From: Amycolatopsis sp. CA-230715
GTDB taxonomy: Bacteria > Actinomycetota > Actinomycetes > Mycobacteriales > Pseudonocardiaceae
Direction: 5' to 3'
Length of the DNA: 64,000 nt
Assembly (NCBI RefSeq): GCF_018736145.1
Contig: NZ_CP059997.1
Location: 6,819,501 to 6,883,500, forward strand
Shown: positions 9,701 through 16,873 of the stretch, piece by piece
Position numbering within the stretch: position 1 is the first letter of the stretch
Layout: every line of letters begins with the position of its first letter
Program-made: the position numbers and the translations under genes
Notes under the pieces: model-generated
Databases searched by the model: none
Told to the model about the DNA's origin: nothing
What the model saw: only the letters and a program-made list of their open reading frames with translations

Positions 9701-9788
9701 TACACCGATGTGCTTGAGCAACCATCCGGCCAGCCCGCTCCGCATTGAGGAGGTGATCGACCGCGCTCGAGGCCGCCGCCCTCGATGA
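6702..9788 (+). CDS. Double P-loop protein: N-terminal AAA/STAND-like ATPase fused to HerA/FtsK-like ATPase
   Basis: 1028 residues with two complete NTPase modules. Module 1 has Walker A GQKGVGKTH (63-71) and Walker B IVIGVDQLD (236-244), in the style of AAA/ORC-like switches. Module 2, from about residue 620, has Walker A AGSGSGKTVL (647-656), DPNNDL (675-680), Walker B LFVMDEAQTL (894-903) and the FATQAP sensor segment (932-937) typical of HerA/DUF87 helicase-translocases. The region between them (about 400-610) is helical and unassigned. HerA-type ATPases pair with nucleases or NAD-targeting effectors in anti-phage systems; the nearby TIR, SEFIR and nuclease-like genes fit that. Start ATG 6702 overlaps the previous stop; a second ATG follows at 6705. 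Confidence 0.8.
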   Translation: MMEPLAALAALRFDWADTPDHVWTDSPYHVDGLHAEVVAAIDAGLRNATASDGPSPIGVVLQGQKGVGKTHLLGLVRQRAHRARGYFFLDDLTAGDAFWENTAEALRQGLSRPDESGFSQLVSFLRRVCLRVGVDAGATKAILGGRGLTRTHVETFIDGLRALDRQVAVECADTARALVLYASEETGKNYIGEDYLGGFEESKSGERRKWGIRPQPKPAHTQVRDITRLLALTGPIVIGVDQLDTLIARSTLGTQSDGRGVDGDLLVAQIADGLMRLREVTRRTVTALACLPGTWTQIRDKAADTVPDRFRESLILGRVTDAALGKALVEKRLGVAYEAMGFVPPHSTWPVAPSAFEGVWDELTPRQLLQRIGAHIDTCLRTGEVRELTTFGDHTPHVPEPSRPAPRPNRFAELDTWFEELRSEADASMLLDQRAEDEVMPSLLSAALKGWITEVGDDNMEWTCETRTERNEVHAWLTRTVDEASDLEEHWAFRAIAAPHHLAVLHRFRKARSAAGLRQGADNRHLILLRNASWSPGPTTQAELKALEAVGGQRLKLSEADVRTFWALEKMFVRGGTELHEWLVERRPAGRSQLLSAVLPEVPTGQRAEGRHPPPADGEITLGAVVGTGEPVRVELAALRKHAAVFAGSGSGKTVLLRRIVEECALLGVSAIVLDPNNDLARLGDPWPDPPKGWGPDDARLAKQYLAETDVVVWTPGRATGRPLAFQPLPDFEGVLDDEDEFAAAVEVAVATLAPQARLTGSTVKANIGLAVLRQAVIHHARTGSRSLPELIEVLSDLPEGVSNLNNGKRIAGDLAEVLKAAMVNDPLLAGDGHPVDPGALLTPETGKRARVSVISFIGLPAEEQRQNFVNQLQMELFAWVKRNPAGDRPLGALFVMDEAQTLAASGTLTASTRSTIVLASQARKYGLGLLFATQAPKGLHNQVVGNAMTQFFGRLNSPAQIAAANELARAKGSTVDDISRLERAQFYVAGETFGFRHIATPMCLSNHPASPLRIEEVIDRARGRRPR

Positions 9789-9912
9789 GGACGACACCCA
9801 ACCGAGCCACCCGCGTCGGTCGGCGTTCAATGCTCTTCGCCCCAGCAGTCGGCCTGCCGTAAGGTGCCCAGGGATCGAAGCCGATGGGCTGGCAATGGGG
9901 AAGGGAATTCGC

Positions 9913-11118
9913 ATGGGGCGCAACGGTTCGCTGTCGATCGTCAACGCGAGGGTGTTCGACGGGGTGTCGGACGAGCTGACCGACGGGCCGGTCCACGTCG
10001 TCGACGGGCGGATCGCCGAGGTCGGGCCGGGGGCTTCGGCCACGGCGGACCGCGTGCTCGACGCGCGGGGCGGCACGGTGCTGCCGGGGCTGATCGACGC
10101 GCACTTCCACGCGTACGGGATCAGCCTCGACGGGCTGCGCATCGAGTCGACGCCGCCGAGCTACATCGCGCTGGCCGGGGCGAAGCGGCTTTCCTCGGCG
10201 CTCGCGCGCGGTTTCACCACGGTGCGCGACGTCGCGGGCGGGGATCCCGGTCTCGCCGCCGCGATCGACCAGGGGCTCATCGCCTCCCCGCAGTACTTCT
10301 ACACCGGTGCGGCGCTGAGCCAGACCGGTGGGCACGGTGATCCCCGTGCCGCGGACAGCGACCTGTGCGCGTGCCATCACCACACCACGGAGGTGGTGGA
10401 CGGGGTCGACGCGCTGCGTCGGGCCGTGCGCGACCGGTTCCGCCGCGGCGCGCACGCCATCAAGATCATGACCTCGGGCGGGGTCATGTCGCTCACCGAC
10501 CCGATCCGCATCCCGCAGTACGCCCCGGAGGAAATCCGGGCCGTGACCGAAGAAGCCGCGCGGCGGGGCAGTTACGTCGCCGCGCACGCCTATTCGCCGG
10601 AAGCGATCCGGCATTCCGTGGAAAACGGTGTCCGTTCCGTCGAGCACGGCAACCTGCTCGATGCCGAGACGGCGAAGGTGATGGCCGAACACGAGGCGTT
10701 TCTCGTGCCCACATTGGCCACTTACGACGCGATGGAGCGGCGTAGCGACGAGGTGGGCCTCGCGGCGGTTTCGCGGGGCAAGAACAGCGAGGTCCTCGAC
10801 CACGGGAAGACCGCGATCGAACTGGCCCGCGCGGCGGGTGTGCGGGTCGGCTTCGGCACCGACCTGATGGGAGCGCTCGAAGACGAGCAGCTCCAAGGCG
10901 TCCGGTTGCAGACCGAAGTGGACGGTGCGCTCCGCGCGCTGCGATCGATGACCTCGGTGAACGCGGACCTGCTGCGGCGTCCCGATCTCGGCCGCGTCGA
11001 AGCGGGCTGCGTCGCCGATTTCCTCGTCGTCGACGGCGATCCGGTGAGCGATCCCTCTCTGCTGTGGGATTCCTCGAAACGGCGCGTCGTGGTGCAGGCC
11101 GGGATCCCGCTCGGCTGA
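9913..11118 (+). CDS. Metal-dependent amidohydrolase (imidazolonepropionase/prolidase-like)
   Basis: 401 residues of the amidohydrolase superfamily. The order is a beta-sandwich N-terminus (SLSIVNARVFDG), the metal motif GLIDAHFHAYG (HxH), a bridging-lysine segment AIKIMTSGGVMS, metal histidines in AAHAYS and VEHGNL, and the catalytic aspartate in FGTDLMG, closing with VADFLVVDGDP. This order fits the subgroup that hydrolyses N-acyl or Xaa-Pro-type amides. The substrate cannot be read from the sequence. I prefer ATG 9913, five bases after GGGGAAGGGAA, over the ATG at 9895. It stands alone, read rightward after the conflict island, with no obvious terminator on either side. Confidence 0.85.
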   Translation: MGRNGSLSIVNARVFDGVSDELTDGPVHVVDGRIAEVGPGASATADRVLDARGGTVLPGLIDAHFHAYGISLDGLRIESTPPSYIALAGAKRLSSALARGFTTVRDVAGGDPGLAAAIDQGLIASPQYFYTGAALSQTGGHGDPRAADSDLCACHHHTTEVVDGVDALRRAVRDRFRRGAHAIKIMTSGGVMSLTDPIRIPQYAPEEIRAVTEEAARRGSYVAAHAYSPEAIRHSVENGVRSVEHGNLLDAETAKVMAEHEAFLVPTLATYDAMERRSDEVGLAAVSRGKNSEVLDHGKTAIELARAAGVRVGFGTDLMGALEDEQLQGVRLQTEVDGALRALRSMTSVNADLLRRPDLGRVEAGCVADFLVVDGDPVSDPSLLWDSSKRRVVVQAGIPLG

Positions 11119-11183
11119 CACCGGCGCGCGGAATTGTCGGTCCGCCGTATTAGGCTCGCCCGCAGCTCGGGGAGGGAGTTGCG

Positions 11184-12473
11184 ATGAGCAGGAACAACAG
11201 GGAAAACCGCGCGGCGAAGCAGAAAGCGCGGGCCCGGCGGGCGCACCGGCAGCAGGAGGGCGTCCGGCAGGACGGCGGCGAGCAGCACGCCGCGGAGGTC
11301 AACTTCAGCGGCCGCGTGCTGTGGGAGGCGGCGTCCAGCCAATCGGCTGGCGAGGCGCGAATGGTCGCCGCCGAGCTGGCGAGCGGCCGGCACGGCAGCA
11401 GGCGGTCGGTGGACACGGCCGTCGATCTCGTGCTGCGCCGGGCGCTCGCGCACGTGTGGACCGGCGGCTGGCAGCCGTACGACGTCTTCCAGATCGCCCT
11501 GCGGCGGCTCGGCGAGGCCGAGGCGGGGCTGCTGGCGGACGCGATCGCGGGCGAGCTGGGGCAGCGCGCGGCGGCCTCGGTGCACTGGCGGTGGCGCGCC
11601 CAGCTCGACGAAATCGGTGCGTCCGTGTGGTGGGAGGCCGATCGACCTCAGTTCGGGCAATGGGCGGAGAAGCACGGCCATCCGCACGAGGCCGCGCTCG
11701 GCGCGGCCATTTCCGGGCTCTCCCTGCTGATGACGCTGCCGAAGCTGGCCGAGATCCCGCTGCCGGAGGAGGGCCGTGCCCGCACCGGGGTCGACGAGCG
11801 GATGCTCGCCAAGGTGCGCGGGCTGCTGGCGAAGGCCGAGTCGAGCCAGTTCCCCGAGGAGGCCGAGGCGCTCTCGGCCAAGGCGCAGGAGCTGATGAGC
11901 CGGTACTCGTTCGAACGGGCACTGGTGGACGCCGAGGAGGGCAGGGGCGCGCGGGGGACGGGGCGCCGGTTCTGGCTCGACAACCCGTACCTCGGCGCCA
12001 AGGCGTCACTGGTGTCCGCGGTGGCACACGCGAACCGGTGCCGCGCGGTGACGTACGAAAAGCTGGGCTTCGTCACGCTCATCGGGCACGAGGTCGATCT
12101 CGAACTGGTGGAACTGCTGTCCACCTCGCTGCTCGTGCAGGCCACCGAGGCGATGCTGACGGCGGGGCGGCAGGTCACCCGCGCCGGCCAGTCCAGGACG
12201 AGGTCGTTCCGGCAGTCCTTCCTGCTGGCCTACGCCCAGCGGATCGGGGAGCGGCTCGCCGAGGCCGATCAGGCGACCAGCGAGCAGATCTCCGACGAAC
12301 GCCTGCTGCCGGTGCTCGCGCAGCGCACCAAGGAGGTCGACGACCTGTTCGAGGTCATGTTCCCCGATGTCGTCCGGCGCGCCCGCACGGTCAGCAACCA
12401 CGCGGGATGGGACGCGGGCCGCGCCGCCGCCGAGACCGCCGAGCTCGGCGTCGACCGCAAACGCGTCACCTAG
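11184..12473 (+). CDS. DUF2786-domain protein
   Basis: 429 residues. The N-terminus is very basic (RENRAAKQKARARRAHRQQ). A DUF2786-like core starts near residue 205 with MLAKVRGLLAKAESSQFPEE and AEALSAKAQELMSRYS, followed by the DNPYLGAKASLVSAVAHANRC segment that is usual for the family. No catalytic motif is evident and the biochemical role of DUF2786 proteins is unknown to me. The start is ATG 11184, with GGGAGGGAG just upstream. Its stop overlaps the 3' end of the convergent aminotransferase gene by 8 bp. Confidence 0.8.
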   Translation: MSRNNRENRAAKQKARARRAHRQQEGVRQDGGEQHAAEVNFSGRVLWEAASSQSAGEARMVAAELASGRHGSRRSVDTAVDLVLRRALAHVWTGGWQPYDVFQIALRRLGEAEAGLLADAIAGELGQRAAASVHWRWRAQLDEIGASVWWEADRPQFGQWAEKHGHPHEAALGAAISGLSLLMTLPKLAEIPLPEEGRARTGVDERMLAKVRGLLAKAESSQFPEEAEALSAKAQELMSRYSFERALVDAEEGRGARGTGRRFWLDNPYLGAKASLVSAVAHANRCRAVTYEKLGFVTLIGHEVDLELVELLSTSLLVQATEAMLTAGRQVTRAGQSRTRSFRQSFLLAYAQRIGERLAEADQATSEQISDERLLPVLAQRTKEVDDLFEVMFPDVVRRARTVSNHAGWDAGRAAAETAELGVDRKRVT

Positions 12474-13602
12474 CGTTGTTCCGGAGCCAGGAAGCGAGCG
12501 CGCCGAGCCCGGGTTCGGGGTTCCGCCGCCCGATCCCGATGCGGAAGCGGTCGGTGGGGGTACTGGTCAGCTCGGAGCGGTAGAGCCCGGCGGGCAACAG
12601 CAATATCCCGGCGTCTTCCACCACGCTCGCGCAGAACCGTTCGACCCCGTCGCGGCCGAGGTAGCGGGGGAAGGCCACGCAGCCGCCGTCGGGCGCCTGC
12701 CAGTCGAAGAGGTCGGCGAACTCGGCGAAGAAGGCGTCGAAAACGGGCAGGTTTTCGGCGATGATGGCGCGGTTGCGGGAAAGGATGTGCGCACGGGCTT
12801 TGACCGCGATGCGGGCGAGTACCTCGCTCGGCGCGGAGTTGCAGATGGTCGTGTAGTGCTTGGCGCGTTCCAGGCGCGAGCGCACCAGCGGATCGCGGCA
12901 GGCGATCCAGCCGATCCGGAGGCCGGGCAGCCCGAGCGACTTCGAGGTGACGTTCAGCGAAAGCGCCCGGTCCGAGAGATCGGTCGCCTGCGGGAGCGTT
13001 CGAGCGGGATCGAGTTCCAGGCCGCGGTAGACCTCGTCGCTGAACAGCCGGATGCCGCGTTCGTCGCACAGTTCGACCAGCCGCGCGAAGTCCTCGGTCG
13101 CGATGACCTTGCCGGTCGGGTTGTGCGGGAAGTTGACGGACACGACGCGGGTTTCCGGCCGGATCGCGGCACGCACTCGGTCGAGGTCCAGCGCCCAGTC
13201 GTCGTCGGGGTCCAGCGCGACGCCGGTGACCTCGCACAGCGCGAGCGGGACGGTCTCGGCGGCCTGGTAGTTCGGGGTCACCACGACGGCGTGGTCGCCC
13301 GGTTCGAGCAGGGCCTGCATCGCCAGGTAAAGCGCTTCCTCGGCGCCGGCGAAGCAGATCACGTCCTCCGCGCTCGCCAGCGCGTAGGTCTCGGCGATCG
13401 CTTGCCGCAGCGCGGGATCGCCGAAGATCTCGGTGTAGCCGAGCGCGAGCTCGTCCCACGCCCGCCGGTCCTCGTCGTCGGCGAGCGCCAGCAGCTCGGT
13501 CATCGTCATGGTCTGGGCGTCCGACGCGGTGAGGTGGTACCTCGCGGTGAATTCCCAGCGGGAGAAGTAGGTTTCCAGCCGGAATTCGGGCAGCATGGTC
13601 AC
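12466..13602 (-). CDS. PLP-dependent class I/II aminotransferase
   Basis: 378 residues of fold-type I. Visible landmarks are NYQ near 111-113, NFPHNPTG (158-165) with the PLP-contacting asparagine, SDEVYRG (188-194), and SKSLGLPGLRIGW (220-232), in which K221 should form the Schiff base. The N-terminal pattern (LETYFSRWEF, LGYTEIFGDPALRQAIAETY) recalls the branch that includes capreomycidine-synthase-like enzymes and kynurenine-type aminotransferases, so the substrate is open. GTG 13602 is the start: AAGGAG sits six bases upstream and the codon overlaps the regulator stop as GTGA, giving translational coupling. It is the last gene of a leftward unit with the YheO-like regulator, M20 peptidase and MFS carrier, so an amino-acid or dipeptide role is likely. 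Confidence 0.85.
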   Translation of the reverse strand: MTMLPEFRLETYFSRWEFTARYHLTASDAQTMTMTELLALADDEDRRAWDELALGYTEIFGDPALRQAIAETYALASAEDVICFAGAEEALYLAMQALLEPGDHAVVVTPNYQAAETVPLALCEVTGVALDPDDDWALDLDRVRAAIRPETRVVSVNFPHNPTGKVIATEDFARLVELCDERGIRLFSDEVYRGLELDPARTLPQATDLSDRALSLNVTSKSLGLPGLRIGWIACRDPLVRSRLERAKHYTTICNSAPSEVLARIAVKARAHILSRNRAIIAENLPVFDAFFAEFADLFDWQAPDGGCVAFPRYLGRDGVERFCASVVEDAGILLLPAGLYRSELTSTPTDRFRIGIGRRNPEPGLGALASWLRNNAR

Positions 13603-14225
13603 GAATCACTCCTTGAGGTCCTGATTTCGGCGAGCAGGGCGTAAACGGTCGAGCGCGACACCTTCAGCACGTCGGCGACCACCGGGACGGCCCGGCGCAT
13701 CGAAAAAACTCCCGCCTCATCGAGTTCGGCGAGGACGGCGAGGCGGTCTTCGCGGCCGAGGCGTTCGACGGGACGGCCTCGGGTGCGCACGAACGTGCCG
13801 ACGACGTGGTGCACGCGTTCGGTCCAGTCCTGCTCGAACAACGGCTCCGGGCGCTCGGTCGCCGGGGCGCCGAAACGCGACAGCAGCGCGGCCGCCTGGT
13901 CGAGCGTGGACCGGTCGAGGTTGACGCACAACACGGCAGCCGCGTCCCCGTCGGCGTCGCGCAGAACGGCGCTCACCGAAGACAGGCGCCGTCCGTCGGC
14001 GAGCAGCTTTTCGTACGGCCCGTGCACGTCGCGTCCCGCCAAATCGCCCAGCTCGCCGAGCAGCGATTCGTCGCCGGGGCCGCGCTGGGTCATCGGATTC
14101 CAGATGGCCAGCACCCGATCCGTCACGGCGTCGTGCAGCACCACTTCGGCGTACGGCCCGAGCAGGGCCGCCACCGCCTCGCACACCGGCGACCACGTCC
14201 GCACCCGCGGATCTTCCTTCGACAC
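13599..14225 (-). CDS. YheO/PAS-HTH family transcriptional regulator
   Basis: 208 residues. The N-terminal part (SPVCEAVAALLGPYAEVVLHD, AIWNPMTQRGPGDESLL, LRDADGDAAAVLCVNLD) matches the YheO-like PAS domain, and the C-terminus (GVFSMRRAVPVVADVLKVSRSTVYALLAEI) is the HTH_22-type DNA-binding domain. The start is GTG 14225. Immediately upstream lie two tandem 17-bp palindromes, likely its own operators. It is coupled to the aminotransferase by a 4-bp overlap and follows the M20 peptidase gene by 26 bp. YheO-type PAS domains are thought to sense small molecules, so it probably tunes this operon to an amino-acid-like ligand; that is inference. Confidence 0.85.
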   Translation of the reverse strand: MSKEDPRVRTWSPVCEAVAALLGPYAEVVLHDAVTDRVLAIWNPMTQRGPGDESLLGELGDLAGRDVHGPYEKLLADGRRLSSVSAVLRDADGDAAAVLCVNLDRSTLDQAAALLSRFGAPATERPEPLFEQDWTERVHHVVGTFVRTRGRPVERLGREDRLAVLAELDEAGVFSMRRAVPVVADVLKVSRSTVYALLAEIRTSRSDS

Positions 14226-14228
14226 GAG

Positions 14229-14263
14229 TTGGACTCTATGTCCAAGCTGGACTAAATGTCCAG
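14229..14263. promoter_or_regulatory. Two tandem 17-bp palindromes, candidate operator of the YheO-like regulator
   Basis: TTGGACTCTATGTCCAA at 14229-14245 and CTGGACTAAATGTCCAG at 14247-14263 share the form TGGAC-N5-GTCCA. Their centres are 18 bp apart. They lie between the M20 stop (the second copy overlaps it) and the regulator start. Both are perfect six-base inverted repeats with A/T-rich spacers, strong for a GC-rich genome, and well placed for autoregulation of the regulator and aminotransferase. Confidence 0.65.
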
Positions 14264-15601
14264 ACGGGCGCAGCGGGCGAGGAACATGGTCTCGGCGAGG
14301 CAGGCACGGGCGAAGTCGCCGAGGTGCAGGTTCTCGTCGACGGTGTGCGGATTCGCCAGCGGATCGCCGCCGGGACTGGTGACCAGGATCGTGGCGGCAG
14401 GGAAGGCGCGCGCGAAATCGGCGACGAACGGGATGGCGCCCCCGCCGCCGATTTCGGCGACCTCGGTGCCGTAGGCCGCCTGCCACGACTCGCGCGCGGC
14501 GCGGTACACCGGGCCGGACGCGTCGATCACGTGCGGCTGCCCCGTTTCGCCGCCGGTCACGGTCACCCGCACACCCCACGGCGCGTGTTCGCGCAAGTGG
14601 CCAGCCAGCGCCGCCGCGGCCGATGCCGCGTCATCGCCAGGGGCCACGCGGACCCCGACTTTCGCCCGCGCGGTCGCCTGGAGGGCGTTCGGTGCGGAGC
14701 AGGTCGCGGGCGCGTCGATGCCCAGCACGGTCACCGCGGGCTTGGCCCAGAGCCGCTCCGCGAGCGTCCCGCCGCCGACCAGGCCGACGCCGTCGAGCAG
14801 GCCCGCTTCCGCGCGAAACCGGTCCACCGGATAGGAAATCCCCGCGATCGTCCCCCGGCGGAGCCCGGCGACGGCGACCTCGCCGCGATCGTCGTGCAGG
14901 GTCGACAGCAGGCGGCACAGCGCGGTCAGCGCGTCCGGGGCCGCACCGCCGTACGAACCGGAGTGGACCGGGCGCCGCAGTGCGCCGACTTCGACGGTGC
15001 ACGAGGCGATTCCGCGCAGCGTCGTGGTGAACGCGGGCACGCCGGTGGCGAAATTGTCGCCGTCGGCGAGCACGATCGCGTCCGCGGCGAGTTCGGCGCG
15101 GTGGCGTTCGAGGAACGCGGCGAGCGTCGGGGAGCCGATTTCCTCTTCGCCTTCGACGAAAACGGTGACCCCGACCGGTGGCCTGCCGCCGAAGGCGCGG
15201 ATCGCCGCGAGGTGCGCCGCGATCCCGGCCTTGTCGTCCGCCGTCCCCCTGCCGTAGAGGCGGCCGTCGCGCTCCACCGGCTCGAACGGGGGCGTCGTCC
15301 AGTCCCGCACGGCACCGGCGGGCTGGACGTCGTGGTGCGCATAGAGCAGCACCGTCGGCATTCCCGGCGGTGGTGGGTACCGGGCGAGTACCGCGGGGCG
15401 CATGCCCGGCACGTCGTCGAGGACCGCGACCTCGGGCATCCCGGCCTCGCCGAACAGCCGCGCGGTCAGTTCGGCGGACCGCCGCACCTCGCCCGCCGCC
15501 GCCGGGTCCGCGCTCACCGACGGGATGCGGACGAGCGACTCCAAATCCGCCCGCACGCCCGGAAGTACCTTCGTCACCGCGAGTTCGAGCCGGTGGTCCA
15601 T
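14252..15601 (-). CDS. M20 family metallopeptidase (dipeptidase)
   Basis: 449 residues. The M20 signature is intact: VLLYAHHDVQPAG (first metal histidine and catalytic aspartate), LYGRGTADDKAG (bridging aspartate), VFVEGEEEIGSP (catalytic and metal glutamates), VLADGDN, and a C-terminal TVDENLHLGDF that carries the last histidine context. The lid domain lies between about residues 190 and 330. These enzymes remove the C-terminal amino acid from dipeptides or cleave related amides in the cytoplasm. The start is ATG 15601 after GGGAAGGGAAACAGG. Its 5' end overlaps the upstream MFS gene by 28 bp, so the two are co-transcribed and perhaps move and process the same peptide-like compound. Confidence 0.88.
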   Translation of the reverse strand: MDHRLELAVTKVLPGVRADLESLVRIPSVSADPAAAGEVRRSAELTARLFGEAGMPEVAVLDDVPGMRPAVLARYPPPPGMPTVLLYAHHDVQPAGAVRDWTTPPFEPVERDGRLYGRGTADDKAGIAAHLAAIRAFGGRPPVGVTVFVEGEEEIGSPTLAAFLERHRAELAADAIVLADGDNFATGVPAFTTTLRGIASCTVEVGALRRPVHSGSYGGAAPDALTALCRLLSTLHDDRGEVAVAGLRRGTIAGISYPVDRFRAEAGLLDGVGLVGGGTLAERLWAKPAVTVLGIDAPATCSAPNALQATARAKVGVRVAPGDDAASAAAALAGHLREHAPWGVRVTVTGGETGQPHVIDASGPVYRAARESWQAAYGTEVAEIGGGGAIPFVADFARAFPAATILVTSPGGDPLANPHTVDENLHLGDFARACLAETMFLARCARLDI

Positions 15602-16767
15602 ACCTGTTTCCCTTCCCGTCGATCCACGATGGCCGGGACCAGCGCGACGGCGAACAGCAGCGCGACGCCCGCGAGCCCCATCGCGTAACCGGTCGCGCCC
15701 GCGACGGCGCCGAAGCCGACCGCGCCGACCCCCATCCCCGCGTCGTAGGCGAGGTTCCACAGCGCGCTCACCTGGTCGAAACCGGATCTCGGCACGCGAT
15801 CGAACAGCAGCGCCAAGGTGACGTTCTGCGCGACACCGAACCCGATCCCGAACACCACCATTCCGGCGACCACCACGGCCGGGCTGCCGGTGAACGCGGT
15901 CCCGGCGGCGCCGCCGGCGCAGGCGAGCACCGCTGGAACGAGCAGCACACCCGAGCCCCGGCGGTCACCCACCCGTCCGGCGACCCATCGCGCCGCGGGG
16001 GTGACCGCCGACTGCGCGAGCAGCGCGGCCGCGGCGGTCCCGCGGGACTCCGCGGGAACCGCCAGCGCCAGGAACGTGACGAACACGCCTGCCGCGAAGG
16101 TCACCACGAAGAAGATCGCCGTGGGACGGGCGAGGCCGCCCGTGCGGAGCGCGGCCAGCACCGGTTCGTGCCGGGCGGCGCGCGTCCGCTGGGACGGCAG
16201 GCCGAGCGCGAGCGGCAGCACGGCGAGGGGGAGCGCGGTCGCGAGCAGGAACAGGGCGTCGAACCCGATGCGGTCGATGAGCCAGACCCCGGCGGGCAGC
16301 CCGATGACGGGCGGGACGCCGACCGCGACACCGTAGAGGCCGAGCCCCTCGCTCCGCCTCGCCGACGGCACCGACGCCGCGACCACGGCGGTACCCGTGA
16401 CCACGAGGATGCCGAGTCCCATGCCGCGGGCGAAGCACACCGCCACCACCACGGCGAGGTTCGCGGACGTGGTGAGCACCGCGGTCGGCGCGGCGAGCAG
16501 CACGATGCCGAGCCCGAACACCGCCCGGTAGCCGAGGCGCGCCGTCAGCCGGGGCACCACGAGCTCGATCAGCACCGTCGACAGCATCATCGCGCCGGTG
16601 GTGAGACCGGCGCCGATCGCGCCCGTTCCGGGGGCGACGTAGAGCGGCACCGCCGAGAGCAGGAGGTTGAAGCCGGTCAGCGAGCCGGTCGAGGCGAGGA
16701 GCAGGGACACCATCGGGCGGGTCAGCAACCGTCCATCTCGGACAGTTCGGCCGGGAGAGGTGAGCAC
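15574..16767 (-). CDS. MFS transporter
   Basis: 397 residues with about twelve hydrophobic segments, from MVSLLLASTGSLTGFNLLLS to YAMGLAGVALLFAVALVPAI. MFS loop features are visible: RLTARLGYRAVFGLG between TM2 and TM3 and ARWVAGRVGDRRGSG at the TM8-9 position. The most credible start is GTG 16767 (LTSPGRTVRDGRLLTRP); much longer frames exist upstream but run into the divergent LuxR gene. It is the first gene of the leftward unit with the M20 peptidase. The substrate is unknown; sugar-efflux or drug-efflux MFS families are both possible. Confidence 0.8.
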   Translation of the reverse strand: MLTSPGRTVRDGRLLTRPMVSLLLASTGSLTGFNLLLSAVPLYVAPGTGAIGAGLTTGAMMLSTVLIELVVPRLTARLGYRAVFGLGIVLLAAPTAVLTTSANLAVVVAVCFARGMGLGILVVTGTAVVAASVPSARRSEGLGLYGVAVGVPPVIGLPAGVWLIDRIGFDALFLLATALPLAVLPLALGLPSQRTRAARHEPVLAALRTGGLARPTAIFFVVTFAAGVFVTFLALAVPAESRGTAAAALLAQSAVTPAARWVAGRVGDRRGSGVLLVPAVLACAGGAAGTAFTGSPAVVVAGMVVFGIGFGVAQNVTLALLFDRVPRSGFDQVSALWNLAYDAGMGVGAVGFGAVAGATGYAMGLAGVALLFAVALVPAIVDRREGKQVWTTGSNSR

Positions 16768-16827
16768 GGCGCCAGTGTGCGGCACGCGCGGGCGGTGACG
16801 GATCGGGCGAACGCCGTGGTTACCCGC

Positions 16828-16872
16828 CCTAGGTATTCCTCGCCGGGTACCTAGGTGTGCCAGCCTGGCTGG
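16828..16872. promoter_or_regulatory. Inverted repeats in the MFS/LuxR divergent promoter
   Basis: CCTAGGTA (16828-16835) is repeated in inverse as TACCTAGG (16848-16855) with a 12-bp spacer. A second perfect inverted repeat, CCAGCC-T-GGCTGG (16860-16872), ends one base before the ATG of the LuxR-type regulator. The first could bind a dimeric regulator for both divergent genes. The second overlaps the usual ribosome-binding position of the LuxR gene, which has no clear Shine-Dalgarno sequence, and might be an operator or RNA hairpin. Confidence 0.45.
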
Positions 16873-16873
16873 T

